Made by a program: the position numbers and the translations under genes
From: Patescibacteria group bacterium
GTDB taxonomy: Bacteria; Patescibacteriota; Minisyncoccia; Phycocordibacterales; Phycocordibacteraceae
Reading direction: 5' to 3'
Assembly: GCA_018969385.1 (NCBI GenBank)
Contig: JAGWYL010000005.1
Coordinates: 1-46,445 of the forward strand
DNA length: 46,445 bases
Part shown: in pieces, positions 23,571 to 30,975 of the stretch
How the letters are laid out: each line of letters opens with the position of its first letter
How positions within the stretch are numbered: the first letter of the stretch is position 1
Notes under the pieces: generated by a model
What the model was told of the DNA's origin: nothing
What the model saw: the letters and a program-made list of their open reading frames with translations, nothing else
Database searches by the model: none

Positions 23571-24170
23571 ATGAAGACATTCGCACTCGGGACACTCTTT
23601 TCAGTACTCGCGCTCGTCGGCTTGGGCGGGGTGGCGCACGCGCAGATGATGTACGGCAACGGCTCCGGATACGGTCCAGGCATGATGGGTGCCTATTACG
23701 GCGGGGAGGCGGCAAGTACGACCGCGAGCACGACGGACAGCGGTGACGCCGCCGGCGCCGCGCTCTTGCAGAAGCTCTCATCAGGGCAGACGACGTGCGC
23801 GTCGCTTACCGAGAGCGACTTCGCCGCGCTCGGCGACTATTTCATGGGTTCGATGATGGGTTCCTATCACGAGCAGGCGGACCAGTACATGACGCAGTCG
23901 CTCGGAGCGCAGGGCGACGAGGCGATGCACGTAGCGATGGGTGAGCGGCTTTCGGGATGCAATCCGTCCGCGCCGTATCCGAACGGCGCGTTCGGTTCCT
24001 ATCCGCCCGCGCGCGGCGGATGGGGCATGATGAGCGGCTGGTATCCCGTCATGGGATACGGCTATAGCCCCTTCGGCTGGCTCGGAAACGCGCTTCTCGT
24101 CATCTTCGCTATCATCGGCGTCATCGCGCTTGCGCGATGGGCTCTGCATCTGCTGGTTCACGGACGCTAA
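23571..24170 (+). CDS. Met-rich secreted/membrane protein divergent from the metal repressor
   Basis: The 199-residue protein has a signal peptide (MKTFALGTLFSVLALVGLG, cut near AHA-QM), then a Met/Gly/Tyr-rich segment (MMYGNGSGYGPGMMGAYYGG). A Cys-containing helical middle follows (TTCASLTESDFAALGDYFMGSMMG, and GERLSGC). A second Met/Gly/Pro-rich stretch precedes one C-terminal membrane helix (NALLVIFAIIGVIALARWAL). Clustered methionines are typical of extracytosolic copper(I) binding. TAACTT lies seven bases before the ATG. The shared operator suggests metal-induced expression with the divergent operon. Confidence 0.7.
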   Translation: MKTFALGTLFSVLALVGLGGVAHAQMMYGNGSGYGPGMMGAYYGGEAASTTASTTDSGDAAGAALLQKLSSGQTTCASLTESDFAALGDYFMGSMMGSYHEQADQYMTQSLGAQGDEAMHVAMGERLSGCNPSAPYPNGAFGSYPPARGGWGMMSGWYPVMGYGYSPFGWLGNALLVIFAIIGVIALARWALHLLVHGR

Positions 24171-24195
24171 TCCGTCACCGCGCTCGCCCGTCTTG

Positions 24196-25344
24196 TCAGT
24201 CCAGCACGATTTCCCGAGGGCGCGGGCGCTGGTTGTAATCCGAGCCCATGACGTAGCCGTACGCTCCGGCGTCCGCGAAAAGGAGGAGGTCGCCTATGCG
24301 CGGGGCGGGGAGCGCGCGATGCTTCGCGAAGATGTCGCCCGATTCGCAGATGTTTCCCGCGACGGTGACGCTCTCCTTCTTTCCGCGCGGATTCGTGAGA
24401 TTGAAGATATGGTGGTACGAGCCGTACATCATGGGACGCACGAGGTGGTTGAAACCGGTATCGACGCCGACGAACGAATGCGCGGTCGTCTCCTTCCGGT
24501 CCGTGACTTCGGCGAGGAGCGCGCCGGCTTCGGCCACGAGGTAGCGCCCGGGTTCGATGGCGAGTTCAAGCTCGCGCCCGTATGCCTTGCAGAATTTCGC
24601 GAACGCGGCGCTCACCCTTGCGCCGAGCGCACGCACGTCAAGCGGCTTCTCTTCCGGCCGGTAGGGGATGCCGAGCCCGCCGCCGAAATCAATCGCTTCG
24701 AGATCGGGGAAGCGTTTCGCGCTCTCAAGGAGATTTCGCATCGCGCGCACGAACGCGCGCGCGTCGAGGATATTCGAGCCGATGTGCTGCTCCAGTCCGG
24801 CAACGGTGAGCCCGTACTCCCTCACGATACGCAGAAGCTCCGGAATGTCCGTGTGATAGATGCCGAACTTGCTCTCCGGCCCGCCCGTGATGACATGGCT
24901 GTGGTGGCCGGCGCCGAGTCCGGTGTTGATGCGCACAAAAATCGAAGAGCCCGGAAACGCCGCGCCGATGCGGCGCACCTGGTTCAGGGAATCAAGGTGC
25001 ATGCGCACGCCCTTCTTCGCGACCGCAAGCAGTTCCTTTTCGGAAAGGTTGCTGCAGGTGAAAGAGATGCGGCTCGGCGGGAATCCCGCGCGAAGCGCGA
25101 GCGCCACTTCGCCCGGACTCACCGTCTCGATGCACGCGCCCGCCCTCCGGAGTGTCGCGAGCAGTTTCGCGTTCGCGTTCGCCTTGCATGCGTAATAGAT
25201 GCGCGTCTTCGGATAGGGGATGGCCGCGCGCAAGCGCCGATACGTTTCCGCCACGACGCTCTGACGATACACGTAGAGCGGCGTGCCGTACTTCGCGGCA
25301 AGCCGTTTCGCTTCGGCACCCGAGATGAGAGGTTTCTTTTCCAT
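24196..25344 (-). CDS. lysA: Diaminopimelate decarboxylase
   Basis: The 382-residue PLP enzyme decarboxylates meso-diaminopimelate to lysine. The PLP lysine is in YYACKANANAKLL at about 47-59. Further motifs are ETVSPGEVALALRAGF, GLEQHIGSNI (about 182), FGGGLGIPYRP, AIEPGRYLV (about 262), the active-site Cys in GNICESGDIF (about 323) and GAYGYVMGSDYN near the C-terminus. The frame is open to 25440, but the upstream part is made by a repeat hairpin. ATG at 25344 has TATACT ten bases before it. No other lysine genes are in the window. Some relatives act on ornithine or arginine, which these motifs argue against. Confidence 0.88.
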   Translation of the reverse strand: MEKKPLISGAEAKRLAAKYGTPLYVYRQSVVAETYRRLRAAIPYPKTRIYYACKANANAKLLATLRRAGACIETVSPGEVALALRAGFPPSRISFTCSNLSEKELLAVAKKGVRMHLDSLNQVRRIGAAFPGSSIFVRINTGLGAGHHSHVITGGPESKFGIYHTDIPELLRIVREYGLTVAGLEQHIGSNILDARAFVRAMRNLLESAKRFPDLEAIDFGGGLGIPYRPEEKPLDVRALGARVSAAFAKFCKAYGRELELAIEPGRYLVAEAGALLAEVTDRKETTAHSFVGVDTGFNHLVRPMMYGSYHHIFNLTNPRGKKESVTVAGNICESGDIFAKHRALPAPRIGDLLLFADAGAYGYVMGSDYNQRPRPREIVLD

Positions 25345-25389
25345 AGCAGCCACCAGTATATATGACGGGGATGCGCAGTATGGCGCTCT

Positions 25390-25445
25390 CTCGGATGTGC
25401 GGTTCGGAAGACTTGAATGGGCTTCTTCCGAACCGCACATCCGAG
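25390..25445. repeat. Hairpin repeat family H, copy A
   Basis: Exact 22-base arms (inner part GGTTCGGAAGA and TCTTCCGAACC) enclose a 12-base loop containing CTTGAATGGGC. It lies between the divergent lysA and tspO genes. Copies B and C share the inner arms and the loop pattern. Confidence 0.8.
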
Positions 25446-25485
25446 GGAACGTCCGCAGCCCTTGCGGCAGGTATATACTGTATGC

Positions 25486-25962
25486 ATGGATACCGACACG
25501 AAACTCGCGAACTACTTCATCGTCTACGTCACGACGCTCCTCTTCTTCGGCGTCGGCGCGATAACGACGCTCGGTCTTCCCTGGTACGGCACGCTCGTCC
25601 TTCCCGCGTTCATGCCCGCGACGCCGCTCGTCGCGGTCATCTGGTGCGCGCTCTTCATCCTCGCGGCGTGGTCAGCTTGCCTGTTCTGGGACAAGAAGCC
25701 GCACGATGCGCGGTTCGAAGCTACTTCCGCGCTCTTCATGGGCAACGCGCTTCTCGTGCTTTTCTGGAATTACGCGTTCTTCGGGCTCCACCAGCTTGTC
25801 CTCGCGTTCTGGGTCTCCGTCTTCATCGCGCTGTCCGTCGCCGCGCTCATCGCGCGGCTCCGTTCGCTCCTGCGTACGGCCGCATGGCTGCTCGCCCCGT
25901 ACCTCGCGTGGGTCGCCTTCGCCGCGTACCTCACCTACGCCATCTGGACGCTCAATCCGTAG
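25486..25962 (+). CDS. tspO: TspO/MBR family membrane protein
   Basis: The 158-residue protein has five hydrophobic helices, as TspO does. Diagnostic segments are LPWYGTLVLPAFMPATP (about 31-47), VIWCALFILAAWSACLFW (about 52-69), NALLVLFWNYAFFGLHQ (about 87-103) and the end LLAPYLAWVAFAAYLTYAIWTLNP. TspO proteins bind porphyrins and have been linked to tetrapyrrole breakdown and stress. No heme pathway is visible nearby. TATACT lies six bases before the ATG at 25486, which decides this start against an earlier one inside the repeat hairpin. Confidence 0.88.
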   Translation: MDTDTKLANYFIVYVTTLLFFGVGAITTLGLPWYGTLVLPAFMPATPLVAVIWCALFILAAWSACLFWDKKPHDARFEATSALFMGNALLVLFWNYAFFGLHQLVLAFWVSVFIALSVAALIARLRSLLRTAAWLLAPYLAWVAFAAYLTYAIWTLNP

Positions 25963-26042
25963 CGCTTCCGCGCGGCGCATCCTTCAGGGTAGAATCGCGG
26001 TTACGATGACTAGAGCCTATTTCAAAATCTTCGGCGAGATGA

Positions 26043-26088
26043 TGCGCGGTTCGAAAGGCTTGAACGGGCTTCTTCCGAACCGTGCACC
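26043..26088. repeat. Hairpin repeat family H, copy B (degenerate)
   Basis: GCGCGGTTCG, a loop with CTTGAACGGGC, then TTCTTCCGAACCGTGC. The left arm has drifted, so only the outer part pairs. It is nested within a weak longer repeat (CCTATTTCAAAA / TTTTTGAATAGG at about 26018-26110). A 33-codon frame over it is not considered a gene. Confidence 0.65.
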
Positions 26089-26137
26089 TCGAGTCAGTTT
26101 TTGAATAGGTTTCTAAATAACTCATAAACGACGCGGC

Positions 26138-26989
26138 ATGAAAATCGGCTTCATCGGGCAGGGCTGGATAGGGAAGAACTATGCGGACGATTTCGAGGCG
26201 CGCGGCCACGATGTCGTGCGCTACGCTCTTGAGGCGCCGTACGCCGCGAACAAGGACAAGATTGCAGCGTGCGACATCGTCTTCATCGCCGTGCCGACGC
26301 CGACGACGCCGGAAGGATTCGACGATTCCATCGTCCGCGCGGTGCTCCCTTTGGTGGGGAAGGGCAGGATCGCCGTCGTGAAATCCACCGTGCTTCCCGG
26401 GACGACGAAGTCACTCCAGGAGCAGTTTCCGGACATCTTCGTGCTCCACAATCCGGAGTTCCTGCGCGAGGTCACCGCGGCATACGACGCCGCGCATCCC
26501 GACCGCAACATCGTCGGCATACCCGTGATGAACGACGAGTATCGCAAGAAGGCGGAAGCCGTGCTCGCGGTGCTTCCGGATGCGCCATTCGAGAAGATCA
26601 TGTCCGCGCATGACGCCGCGTTCGTGAAGTATGCGGGGAACTGCTTCCTCCTGACGAAGGTGATGTTCATGAACCTCCTCTATGACCTCGTCGAGAAGAA
26701 CGGCGGCGACTGGGGCGATATCCGCGACGCGTTCACCCACGATCCCCGGATAGGCGGGAGCCATACGGAAGTCGTGCATAAGTCCGGCCGCGGCGCGGGC
26801 GGGCACTGCTTCATCAAGGACTTCGAAGCGTTCCGCGACATGTACCACACGGAGGTGGGCGACGCCTATGGCGATGCGATACTTGCGGCCATGAAGGACA
26901 AGAACATCGAACTTCTCGCGAAATCCGGGAAGGACCTGGACCTTCTCGAAGGCGTCTACGGCGACATTTCCAAATACAAGGGCGCGTAG
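26138..26989 (+). CDS. UDP-glucose/GDP-mannose dehydrogenase family protein, short form
   Basis: The 283-residue protein covers the NAD-binding domain (GFIGQGWIGKNYADDF at about 4-19, VFIAVPTPT at about 47) and the central domain (KYAGNCFLLTKVMFMN at about 165-180). The catalytic cysteine lies in GRGAGGHCFIKDFEA at about 220-234. The C-terminal UDP-binding domain of the roughly 430-residue family members is missing. Classical members oxidise the sugar C6 alcohol of an NDP-sugar twice. This short form keeps Cys and Lys of the active site, so it may still work as a dehydrogenase, but the substrate is unclear. Confidence 0.78.
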   Translation: MKIGFIGQGWIGKNYADDFEARGHDVVRYALEAPYAANKDKIAACDIVFIAVPTPTTPEGFDDSIVRAVLPLVGKGRIAVVKSTVLPGTTKSLQEQFPDIFVLHNPEFLREVTAAYDAAHPDRNIVGIPVMNDEYRKKAEAVLAVLPDAPFEKIMSAHDAAFVKYAGNCFLLTKVMFMNLLYDLVEKNGGDWGDIRDAFTHDPRIGGSHTEVVHKSGRGAGGHCFIKDFEAFRDMYHTEVGDAYGDAILAAMKDKNIELLAKSGKDLDLLEGVYGDISKYKGA

Positions 26990-27030
26990 CGTGCGCGAAA
27001 CGCTCGGGGAACGGCCCCGCAACACCAACA

Positions 27031-27068
27031 CAAAATGTTACTATATATGCATATATAGTAACATTTTG
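27031..27068. repeat. AT-rich palindrome family P, copy 1
   Basis: A perfect 38-base palindrome with core GTTACTATATAT and outer arm CAAAAT. It lies 42 bases after the UDP-sugar dehydrogenase stop and 32 bases before maf. It contrasts strongly with the GC-rich surroundings. Confidence 0.85.
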
Positions 27069-27099
27069 CGACGAGCGCGAACGTGCTAGCATCGTTCGC

Positions 27100-27681
27100 A
27101 TGAGAAGGCTCGTACTCGCTTCAAGTTCCCCGCGCCGGCAGCAGCTCCTCGCGGACGCGGGTTTCGCGGCGAGCATCGTCGAACCGGAGTACGAAGAGGA
27201 CCTGACGCTTAGGCTTCCGCCTGCGGAGCTGGTGAAATTCCTCTCGCGCGGAAAGGCGGAATCGGTCGCGCCGCGCGCGCCGGACGCCGTCATCGTCGCG
27301 GGCGACACCATTGTCGTCCACGAGGGCCGCGTGCTCGGCAAGCCGCACGAGCCGGCGCGCGCGAAGGAGATGCTCCGCGAGCTCTCCGGCACGACGCACT
27401 TCGTCATCACGGGATTCACCGTGCTCGATGCCGGAAGCGGAAGGGCGGTTTCGGACGCGATAGAGGCGCGTATCTTTTTCAAGACGTTAGGCGAAGAGGT
27501 TATCGCGAGCTACGTCGCCACCGGCGAGCCTTTGGATAAGGCGGGCGCGTATGCCGTGCAGGGGAAGGGCGGCGAATTCATCGAACGCATCGAAGGGGAC
27601 TTCGCCACCGTCGTCGGTCTCCCTATCTCGCGCCTCGCGGAAATCTTGCCGGAGTTCGGTATCACGCGGCGCGCTTCATAG
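27100..27681 (+). CDS. maf: Maf family nucleotide pyrophosphatase
   Basis: The 193-residue protein is a Maf/YhdE-type pyrophosphatase that hydrolyses (often modified) nucleoside triphosphates to monophosphates. Signatures are LASSSPRRQQLL at about 5-16, the catalytic VAGDTIVVHEGRVLGKP at about 67-83, GEPLDKAGAYAVQGKGG at about 146-162 and VGLPI near the end. The dTTP/UTP versus m7GTP subclass is not decided. TAGCAT lies seven bases before the ATG. AT-rich palindromes occur on both sides of the gene. Confidence 0.9.
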   Translation: MRRLVLASSSPRRQQLLADAGFAASIVEPEYEEDLTLRLPPAELVKFLSRGKAESVAPRAPDAVIVAGDTIVVHEGRVLGKPHEPARAKEMLRELSGTTHFVITGFTVLDAGSGRAVSDAIEARIFFKTLGEEVIASYVATGEPLDKAGAYAVQGKGGEFIERIEGDFATVVGLPISRLAEILPEFGITRRAS

Positions 27682-27727
27682 CGGAGCCGGACGGGAGAGC
27701 TCCCGAACGCGGATTCCCGCACGCGAT

Positions 27728-27787
27728 CCCTGCAAATGCAAAACGTTACTATATATGTATATATAGTAACGTTTTGCATTTGCAGGG
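27728..27787. repeat. AT-rich palindrome family P, copy 2
   Basis: A 60-base palindrome with 29-base arms and only the central two bases unpaired. The core GTTACTATATAT is shared; the outer arm CCCTGCAAATGCAAAAC is unique to this copy but exactly mirrored. It lies 47 bases after maf and before the 3' end of glmS. Confidence 0.87.
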
Positions 27788-27857
27788 CGGAGTGAGCCGG
27801 TTTTGAAATGAGTTCCGGCAAGCCGTGCGTGCCGGCCAGAGTACGCGCGCCGCGTGC

Positions 27858-29684
27858 TTACTCCACCGTCACGCTCTTGGCGAGGTTTCGCGGCTTGTCT
27901 ATGGGAAGCCCGCGCTCCTTCGCGACATAGTACGCGAAGAGCTGGAGCGGGATGGTGGTGAGTATCGGGAGCAGGGCTTCGTGAGTCTTCGGCACCGCGA
28001 TGACGTCATCGGCCACCTGCGCGAGCTCTTCTTCGCTGCCGTCCGTCGTCACGGCGATGACCTTGCCGCTTCGCGCGCGTATCTCCTGGATGTTCGACTT
28101 CGTCTTTTCGTACAGCGAATCCCGGGGCGCAAGCACCACGGAGGGGAACGCGGGCTCGATGAGCGCGATAGGGCCGTGCTTCATCTCTCCCGCCGGATAG
28201 CCTTCCGCATGCACGTAGGAAATCTCCTTCAGCTTCAGCGCGCCTTCGTACGCGATGGGGGACTGGAACTTCCTTCCGAGAAAGAGCGCGTCTTCCATGG
28301 ACGCGTATCTCTTCGCGAGCGCTTCGATGTGCGCGGCGCGCGAAAGGACCGTGCGCGCGTGTTCGGGCAGCGCCGCAAGTTCGCGCACGAACGCGCTGCC
28401 GTCCGTGGCGGAAAGGGAATCCGCCCGGCCGAGGAGGAGGCCGATGAGCGAAAGCACGGTGAGCTGGGAGACGAAAGCCTTGGTGGACGCGACGCCGATT
28501 TCGGGACCCGCGTGGTTGTAGACGCCCGCGTCCGTCTCCCGCGCGATGGTGGAACCGACGACGTTCACGATGCCGAGCGTGAGCATGCCGTGGCGCTTCG
28601 CTTCCTTGATGGCTTCGAGCGTGTCGAGCGTCTCGCCGGACTGCGAGATGGCGATGAGGACGGCGTCTTCCGGATTCATCGTGGGGCGGCGGTAGCGCAG
28701 CTCGGACGCGATTTCCACTTCGACCGGGATGCCCGCGAGCTCTTCGATGAGCAGTTCGCCGACGAGTCCGGCATAGTACGCGCTGCCGCATCCGGTGATG
28801 ATGATGCGCTTTGCCCGCTTCACGCGCGGCAGCACGTCGCGCAGTCCGCCGAGGTTCGCGGTGCCTTCGTCGGGAACGAGCCGTCCGCGCATGGAGTTCT
28901 CGATGACCTCCGGCACCTCCATGATTTCCTTCAGCATGAAATGCTCATGGCCTTTCTTCTGCACCGCTTCCACGTCCCACTCGAGCGTCTCCACGGTCTT
29001 CTTCACCGGTTCGTGTTCCCGCGTGCGCACGTCATAGCCCTCCCGCGTCACGATGACCATCTCGCCGTCGTCGAGGTAGACGACCTCGCGCGTGTGCTTC
29101 AGGATGGGCGTCGCGTCGGAAGCGATGTAGTACCCGTCCGTGCCGATGCCGAGCATGAGAGGACTTCCGAAGCGCGCGGCGACGAGCTTCTCCGGTTCGC
29201 GCACGGAAGCGACGACGATGCCGTACGTGCCGCGCACTTCGGCAAGCGCCGCGCGCACCGCCTCTTCAAGCGGCGTCTTCGCGTCGTACTTCGAGGCGAT
29301 GAGCGCGACGAGCGCCTCCGTATCGGTTTCCGTCCGGAAGCGGACGCCCTTCGCGGAAAGCGCGTCCCGCAGTTCCGCATAGTTCTCGATGATGCCGTTA
29401 TGCACGAGCCACACGGTCTCGCTCTCGTCCGCGTGCGGGTGCGCATTGAGTTCGGTGGGCAGCCCGTGCGTGGCCCAGCGCGTGTGCGCGATGCCGGCGG
29501 TGCCGGAAAATCCCTCCGGCACGGATTTCGCGAGTTCCTCCACCTTGCCCGCGCGCTTTATGGTGCCTGCGGAGACCACGTAGATGCCCGCGGAGTCATA
29601 GCCGCGGTATTCAAGCGCGCGCAGCCCGTCTATGAGGAAGGGGGTGGCGTTATTCTTGCCGATATAGCCGACGATGCCACACAT
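27858..29684 (-). CDS. glmS: Glutamine-fructose-6-phosphate aminotransferase (isomerising)
   Basis: This 608-residue enzyme makes glucosamine-6-phosphate for cell-wall precursors. The N-terminal glutaminase begins MCGIVGYIG with the nucleophilic Cys2, followed by AHTRWATHG (about 68-76) and LVHNGIIENY (about 92-101). Two SIS domains follow, with ITGCGSAYYAGL (about 297), ISQSGETLDTL (about 344) and AEGYPAGEMKHGP (about 490). The C-terminus is the conserved NLAKSVTVE. Short seven-base repeats (CTGCCTA type) lie directly before the start, as before pyrG. No glmS ribozyme was noticed in the short upstream region. Confidence 0.95.
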   Translation of the reverse strand: MCGIVGYIGKNNATPFLIDGLRALEYRGYDSAGIYVVSAGTIKRAGKVEELAKSVPEGFSGTAGIAHTRWATHGLPTELNAHPHADESETVWLVHNGIIENYAELRDALSAKGVRFRTETDTEALVALIASKYDAKTPLEEAVRAALAEVRGTYGIVVASVREPEKLVAARFGSPLMLGIGTDGYYIASDATPILKHTREVVYLDDGEMVIVTREGYDVRTREHEPVKKTVETLEWDVEAVQKKGHEHFMLKEIMEVPEVIENSMRGRLVPDEGTANLGGLRDVLPRVKRAKRIIITGCGSAYYAGLVGELLIEELAGIPVEVEIASELRYRRPTMNPEDAVLIAISQSGETLDTLEAIKEAKRHGMLTLGIVNVVGSTIARETDAGVYNHAGPEIGVASTKAFVSQLTVLSLIGLLLGRADSLSATDGSAFVRELAALPEHARTVLSRAAHIEALAKRYASMEDALFLGRKFQSPIAYEGALKLKEISYVHAEGYPAGEMKHGPIALIEPAFPSVVLAPRDSLYEKTKSNIQEIRARSGKVIAVTTDGSEEELAQVADDVIAVPKTHEALLPILTTIPLQLFAYYVAKERGLPIDKPRNLAKSVTVE

Positions 29685-29958
29685 AGCGAAATAGTTAGCA
29701 GTAGGCAGTAGGCCGTAGGCAGAAAGCCCAAAACCCGGATGCAGGACGGCTGGTCATGATACGGAGACTATAACCTATGTGACGTACAAAAGTATGCGTT
29801 CATACAGCGGGAATTGAAATGTCGGGTGATATGACGTACTCTGCGGGGGTTCTCAACCGTCGCACGTTCACCGCTGTATGGCACTCGCAAAGCCTCGGCC
29901 ATACCTCGGCTCGTTCGGCGCTTGAGAACGTGAGGACACGTTCTCAATTCCTCACTTC
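29685..29958. other. Intergenic region with nested inverted repeats before tRNA-Thr
   Basis: The stretch holds seven-base repeats next to glmS (29695-29725). It also holds a 10-bp inverted repeat CATACAGCGG/CCGCTGTATG at 29801-29810 and 29871-29880, and a perfect 11-bp hairpin TTGAGAACGTG with AGGA loop at 29922-29947. That hairpin ends 12 bases before tRNA-Thr. No protein gene is convincing here. Confidence 0.6.
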
Positions 29959-30264
29959 GCCGATGTAGCTCAGTTGGTAGAGCACGTCCATGGTGGGTCG
30001 CAAGCCCTGCCCACTCGCGCGGCAACGCGCGGGTGAATCCCGAATAACGGTTAACGGCTCCACAAGCTAAGACCGTGGCCCCGTGAGATAGGCGAAGCCT
30101 CCATCTCACGGGGCCCGAACGACTGACAAGGGTGTCCCGTGAGATAGCGCGAAGACGCGGCATCTCACGGGACAAAGATACAGTCTAGCCCTTTCCCAAG
30201 TGGTTTTGAGGGAAGGTGTAAGCGAAGGACGGGGTCGTCGGTTCAATCCCGACCATCGGCTCCA
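29959..30264 (+). tRNA. tRNA-Thr(GGU), interrupted by a group I intron
   Basis: Exons are 29959-29994 (36 bases) and 30225-30264 (40 bases, CCA encoded). Joined, they give a normal 76-base tRNA. The acceptor stem is GCCGATG/CATCGGC, the D-arm GCTC/GAGC, the anticodon stem CGTCC/GGACG, the loop ATGGTAA with anticodon GGU, and the T-arm GTCGG/CCGAC. The interruption falls after U36, directly 3' of the anticodon, a usual place for bacterial tRNA group I introns. The last exon base before the intron is U and the last intron base is G, as group I chemistry requires. A second threonine tRNA (CGU) is at 30842. Confidence 0.88.
29995..30224 (+). ncRNA. Group I self-splicing intron in tRNA-Thr
   Basis: The 230-base intron carries the conserved catalytic elements. 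P7 strands are GACTG (30121-30125) in a GAACGACTGACAAGG context like the R element, and CAGTC (30181-30185) in an AAAGATACAGTC context like the S element. Other helices are CGCGCG with a GCAA loop at 30016-30031 (P2), a 13-bp hairpin at 30077-30115 (P6 region), the P8 hairpin at 30134-30173 and a P9 hairpin near 30189-30216. The last intron base is G. The P6-region and P8 hairpins share the stem CCGTGAGAT/ATCTCACGG, so one may derive from the other. No reading frame is inside. Confidence 0.85.
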
Positions 30265-30266
30265 AA

Positions 30267-30303
30267 AGAAAACACGGAGGTCAAGGCCTTCCGTGTTTTC
30301 TTT
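30267..30303 (+). terminator. Intrinsic terminator after tRNA-Thr(GGU)
   Basis: GAAAACACGGA pairs with TCCGTGTTTTC across a ten-base loop and is followed by TTTTTGCG. Confidence 0.87.
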
Positions 30304-30372
30304 TTGCGTCTTATCAACATGCGTATTACATTTTTATGCAATTTGGTCTGCAGTTGCGGTATCATATAAGCA

Positions 30373-30825
30373 GTGAATCCGAAGAAACCGCGTGTCCCAT
30401 GTCCTGTGTGTGGAAAAGAGCCGGCAAGGTCTTTCTACAAATACTGCAGCAATGCTTGTCAGCATGAATTCCAATACCGTGAATACATTCACAGATGGAA
30501 AATAGCGAAGATAAGCGGTCTGAATGCGATGGGAATCGTTTCAAGCCCTGTGAAGCGTTATTTGCGAGAGAAATTCGGGAATAAATGTTGTTTATGCGGA
30601 TGGTCAAAGATTAACTCGACCACCGGCGTCGCTCCGCTCATCGCAGATCATATAGACGGCAATTGGCGAAATAATGTAGAAAAGAATCTCCGTCTAGTAT
30701 GTCCGAACTGTGACTCCCTAAGCTCGACTTTTTCTGCGCTTAACAAGGGGAACGGCAGGAAGAATCGCGAGGTAAGCAAGAGAACCTTGGAGGCGCGCAA
30801 ACTCGCCAAGAACCGAGCGATTTGA
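30373..30825 (+). CDS. HNH endonuclease, free-standing, next to the intron-bearing tRNA
   Basis: The 150-residue protein has an N-terminal zinc cluster (CPVCGKE with a later CSNACQ). A helical linker follows, then an HNH-type core with CCLCGW at about 74-79, the catalytic ADHIDGNWRNN at about 91-101 and LVCPNCDS at about 107-114. The tail is basic. The start is GTG at 30373 with an AT-rich -10 just before it. The gene is lower in GC than its neighbours. It lies 109 bases after the intron-containing tRNA-Thr and 17 before tRNA-Thr(CGU), which suggests a free-standing homing endonuclease that mobilises the intron. A fixed domesticated role is also possible. Confidence 0.85.
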   Translation: MNPKKPRVPCPVCGKEPARSFYKYCSNACQHEFQYREYIHRWKIAKISGLNAMGIVSSPVKRYLREKFGNKCCLCGWSKINSTTGVAPLIADHIDGNWRNNVEKNLRLVCPNCDSLSSTFSALNKGNGRKNREVSKRTLEARKLAKNRAI

Positions 30826-30841
30826 TATATTCTCGCTATCC

Positions 30842-30917
30842 GCCGCCCTAGCTCAGCTGGTAGAGCAATCCCTTCGTAAGGGATAGGTCCGGAGTTCGAA
30901 TCTCCGGGGCGGCTCCA
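30842..30917 (+). tRNA. tRNA-Thr(CGU)
   Basis: The acceptor stem GCCGCCC/GGGCGGC, D-arm GCTC/GAGC, anticodon stem ATCCC/GGGAT with loop TTCGTAA, T-stem CGGAG/CTCCG and encoded TCCA form a complete 76-base tRNA. It is uninterrupted. Confidence 0.95.
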
Positions 30918-30923
30918 GACAAG

Positions 30924-30958
30924 ACACCCGGCCGCGCGCAAGCGCGGCCGGGTGTTTT
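30924..30958 (+). terminator. Intrinsic terminator after tRNA-Thr(CGU)
   Basis: ACACCCGGCCGCGC and its exact complement enclose a GCAA tetraloop, followed by TTTT. The prfB -10 begins within a few bases of it. Confidence 0.88.
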
Positions 30959-30975
30959 CGTATACACTCTCCCGT

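Noticed and set aside
26005-26106. A 33-codon frame with a TAGAAT box upstream
   Set aside because: Its sequence is made of repeat family H copy B and its outer arms; the same peptide pattern appears at other copies, so it is repeat translation.
27031-27787. AT-rich palindromes as ordinary Rho-independent terminators
   Set aside because: They have no loop and no T-tract after the stem; the weak AT core is the most conserved part, the reverse of a terminator.
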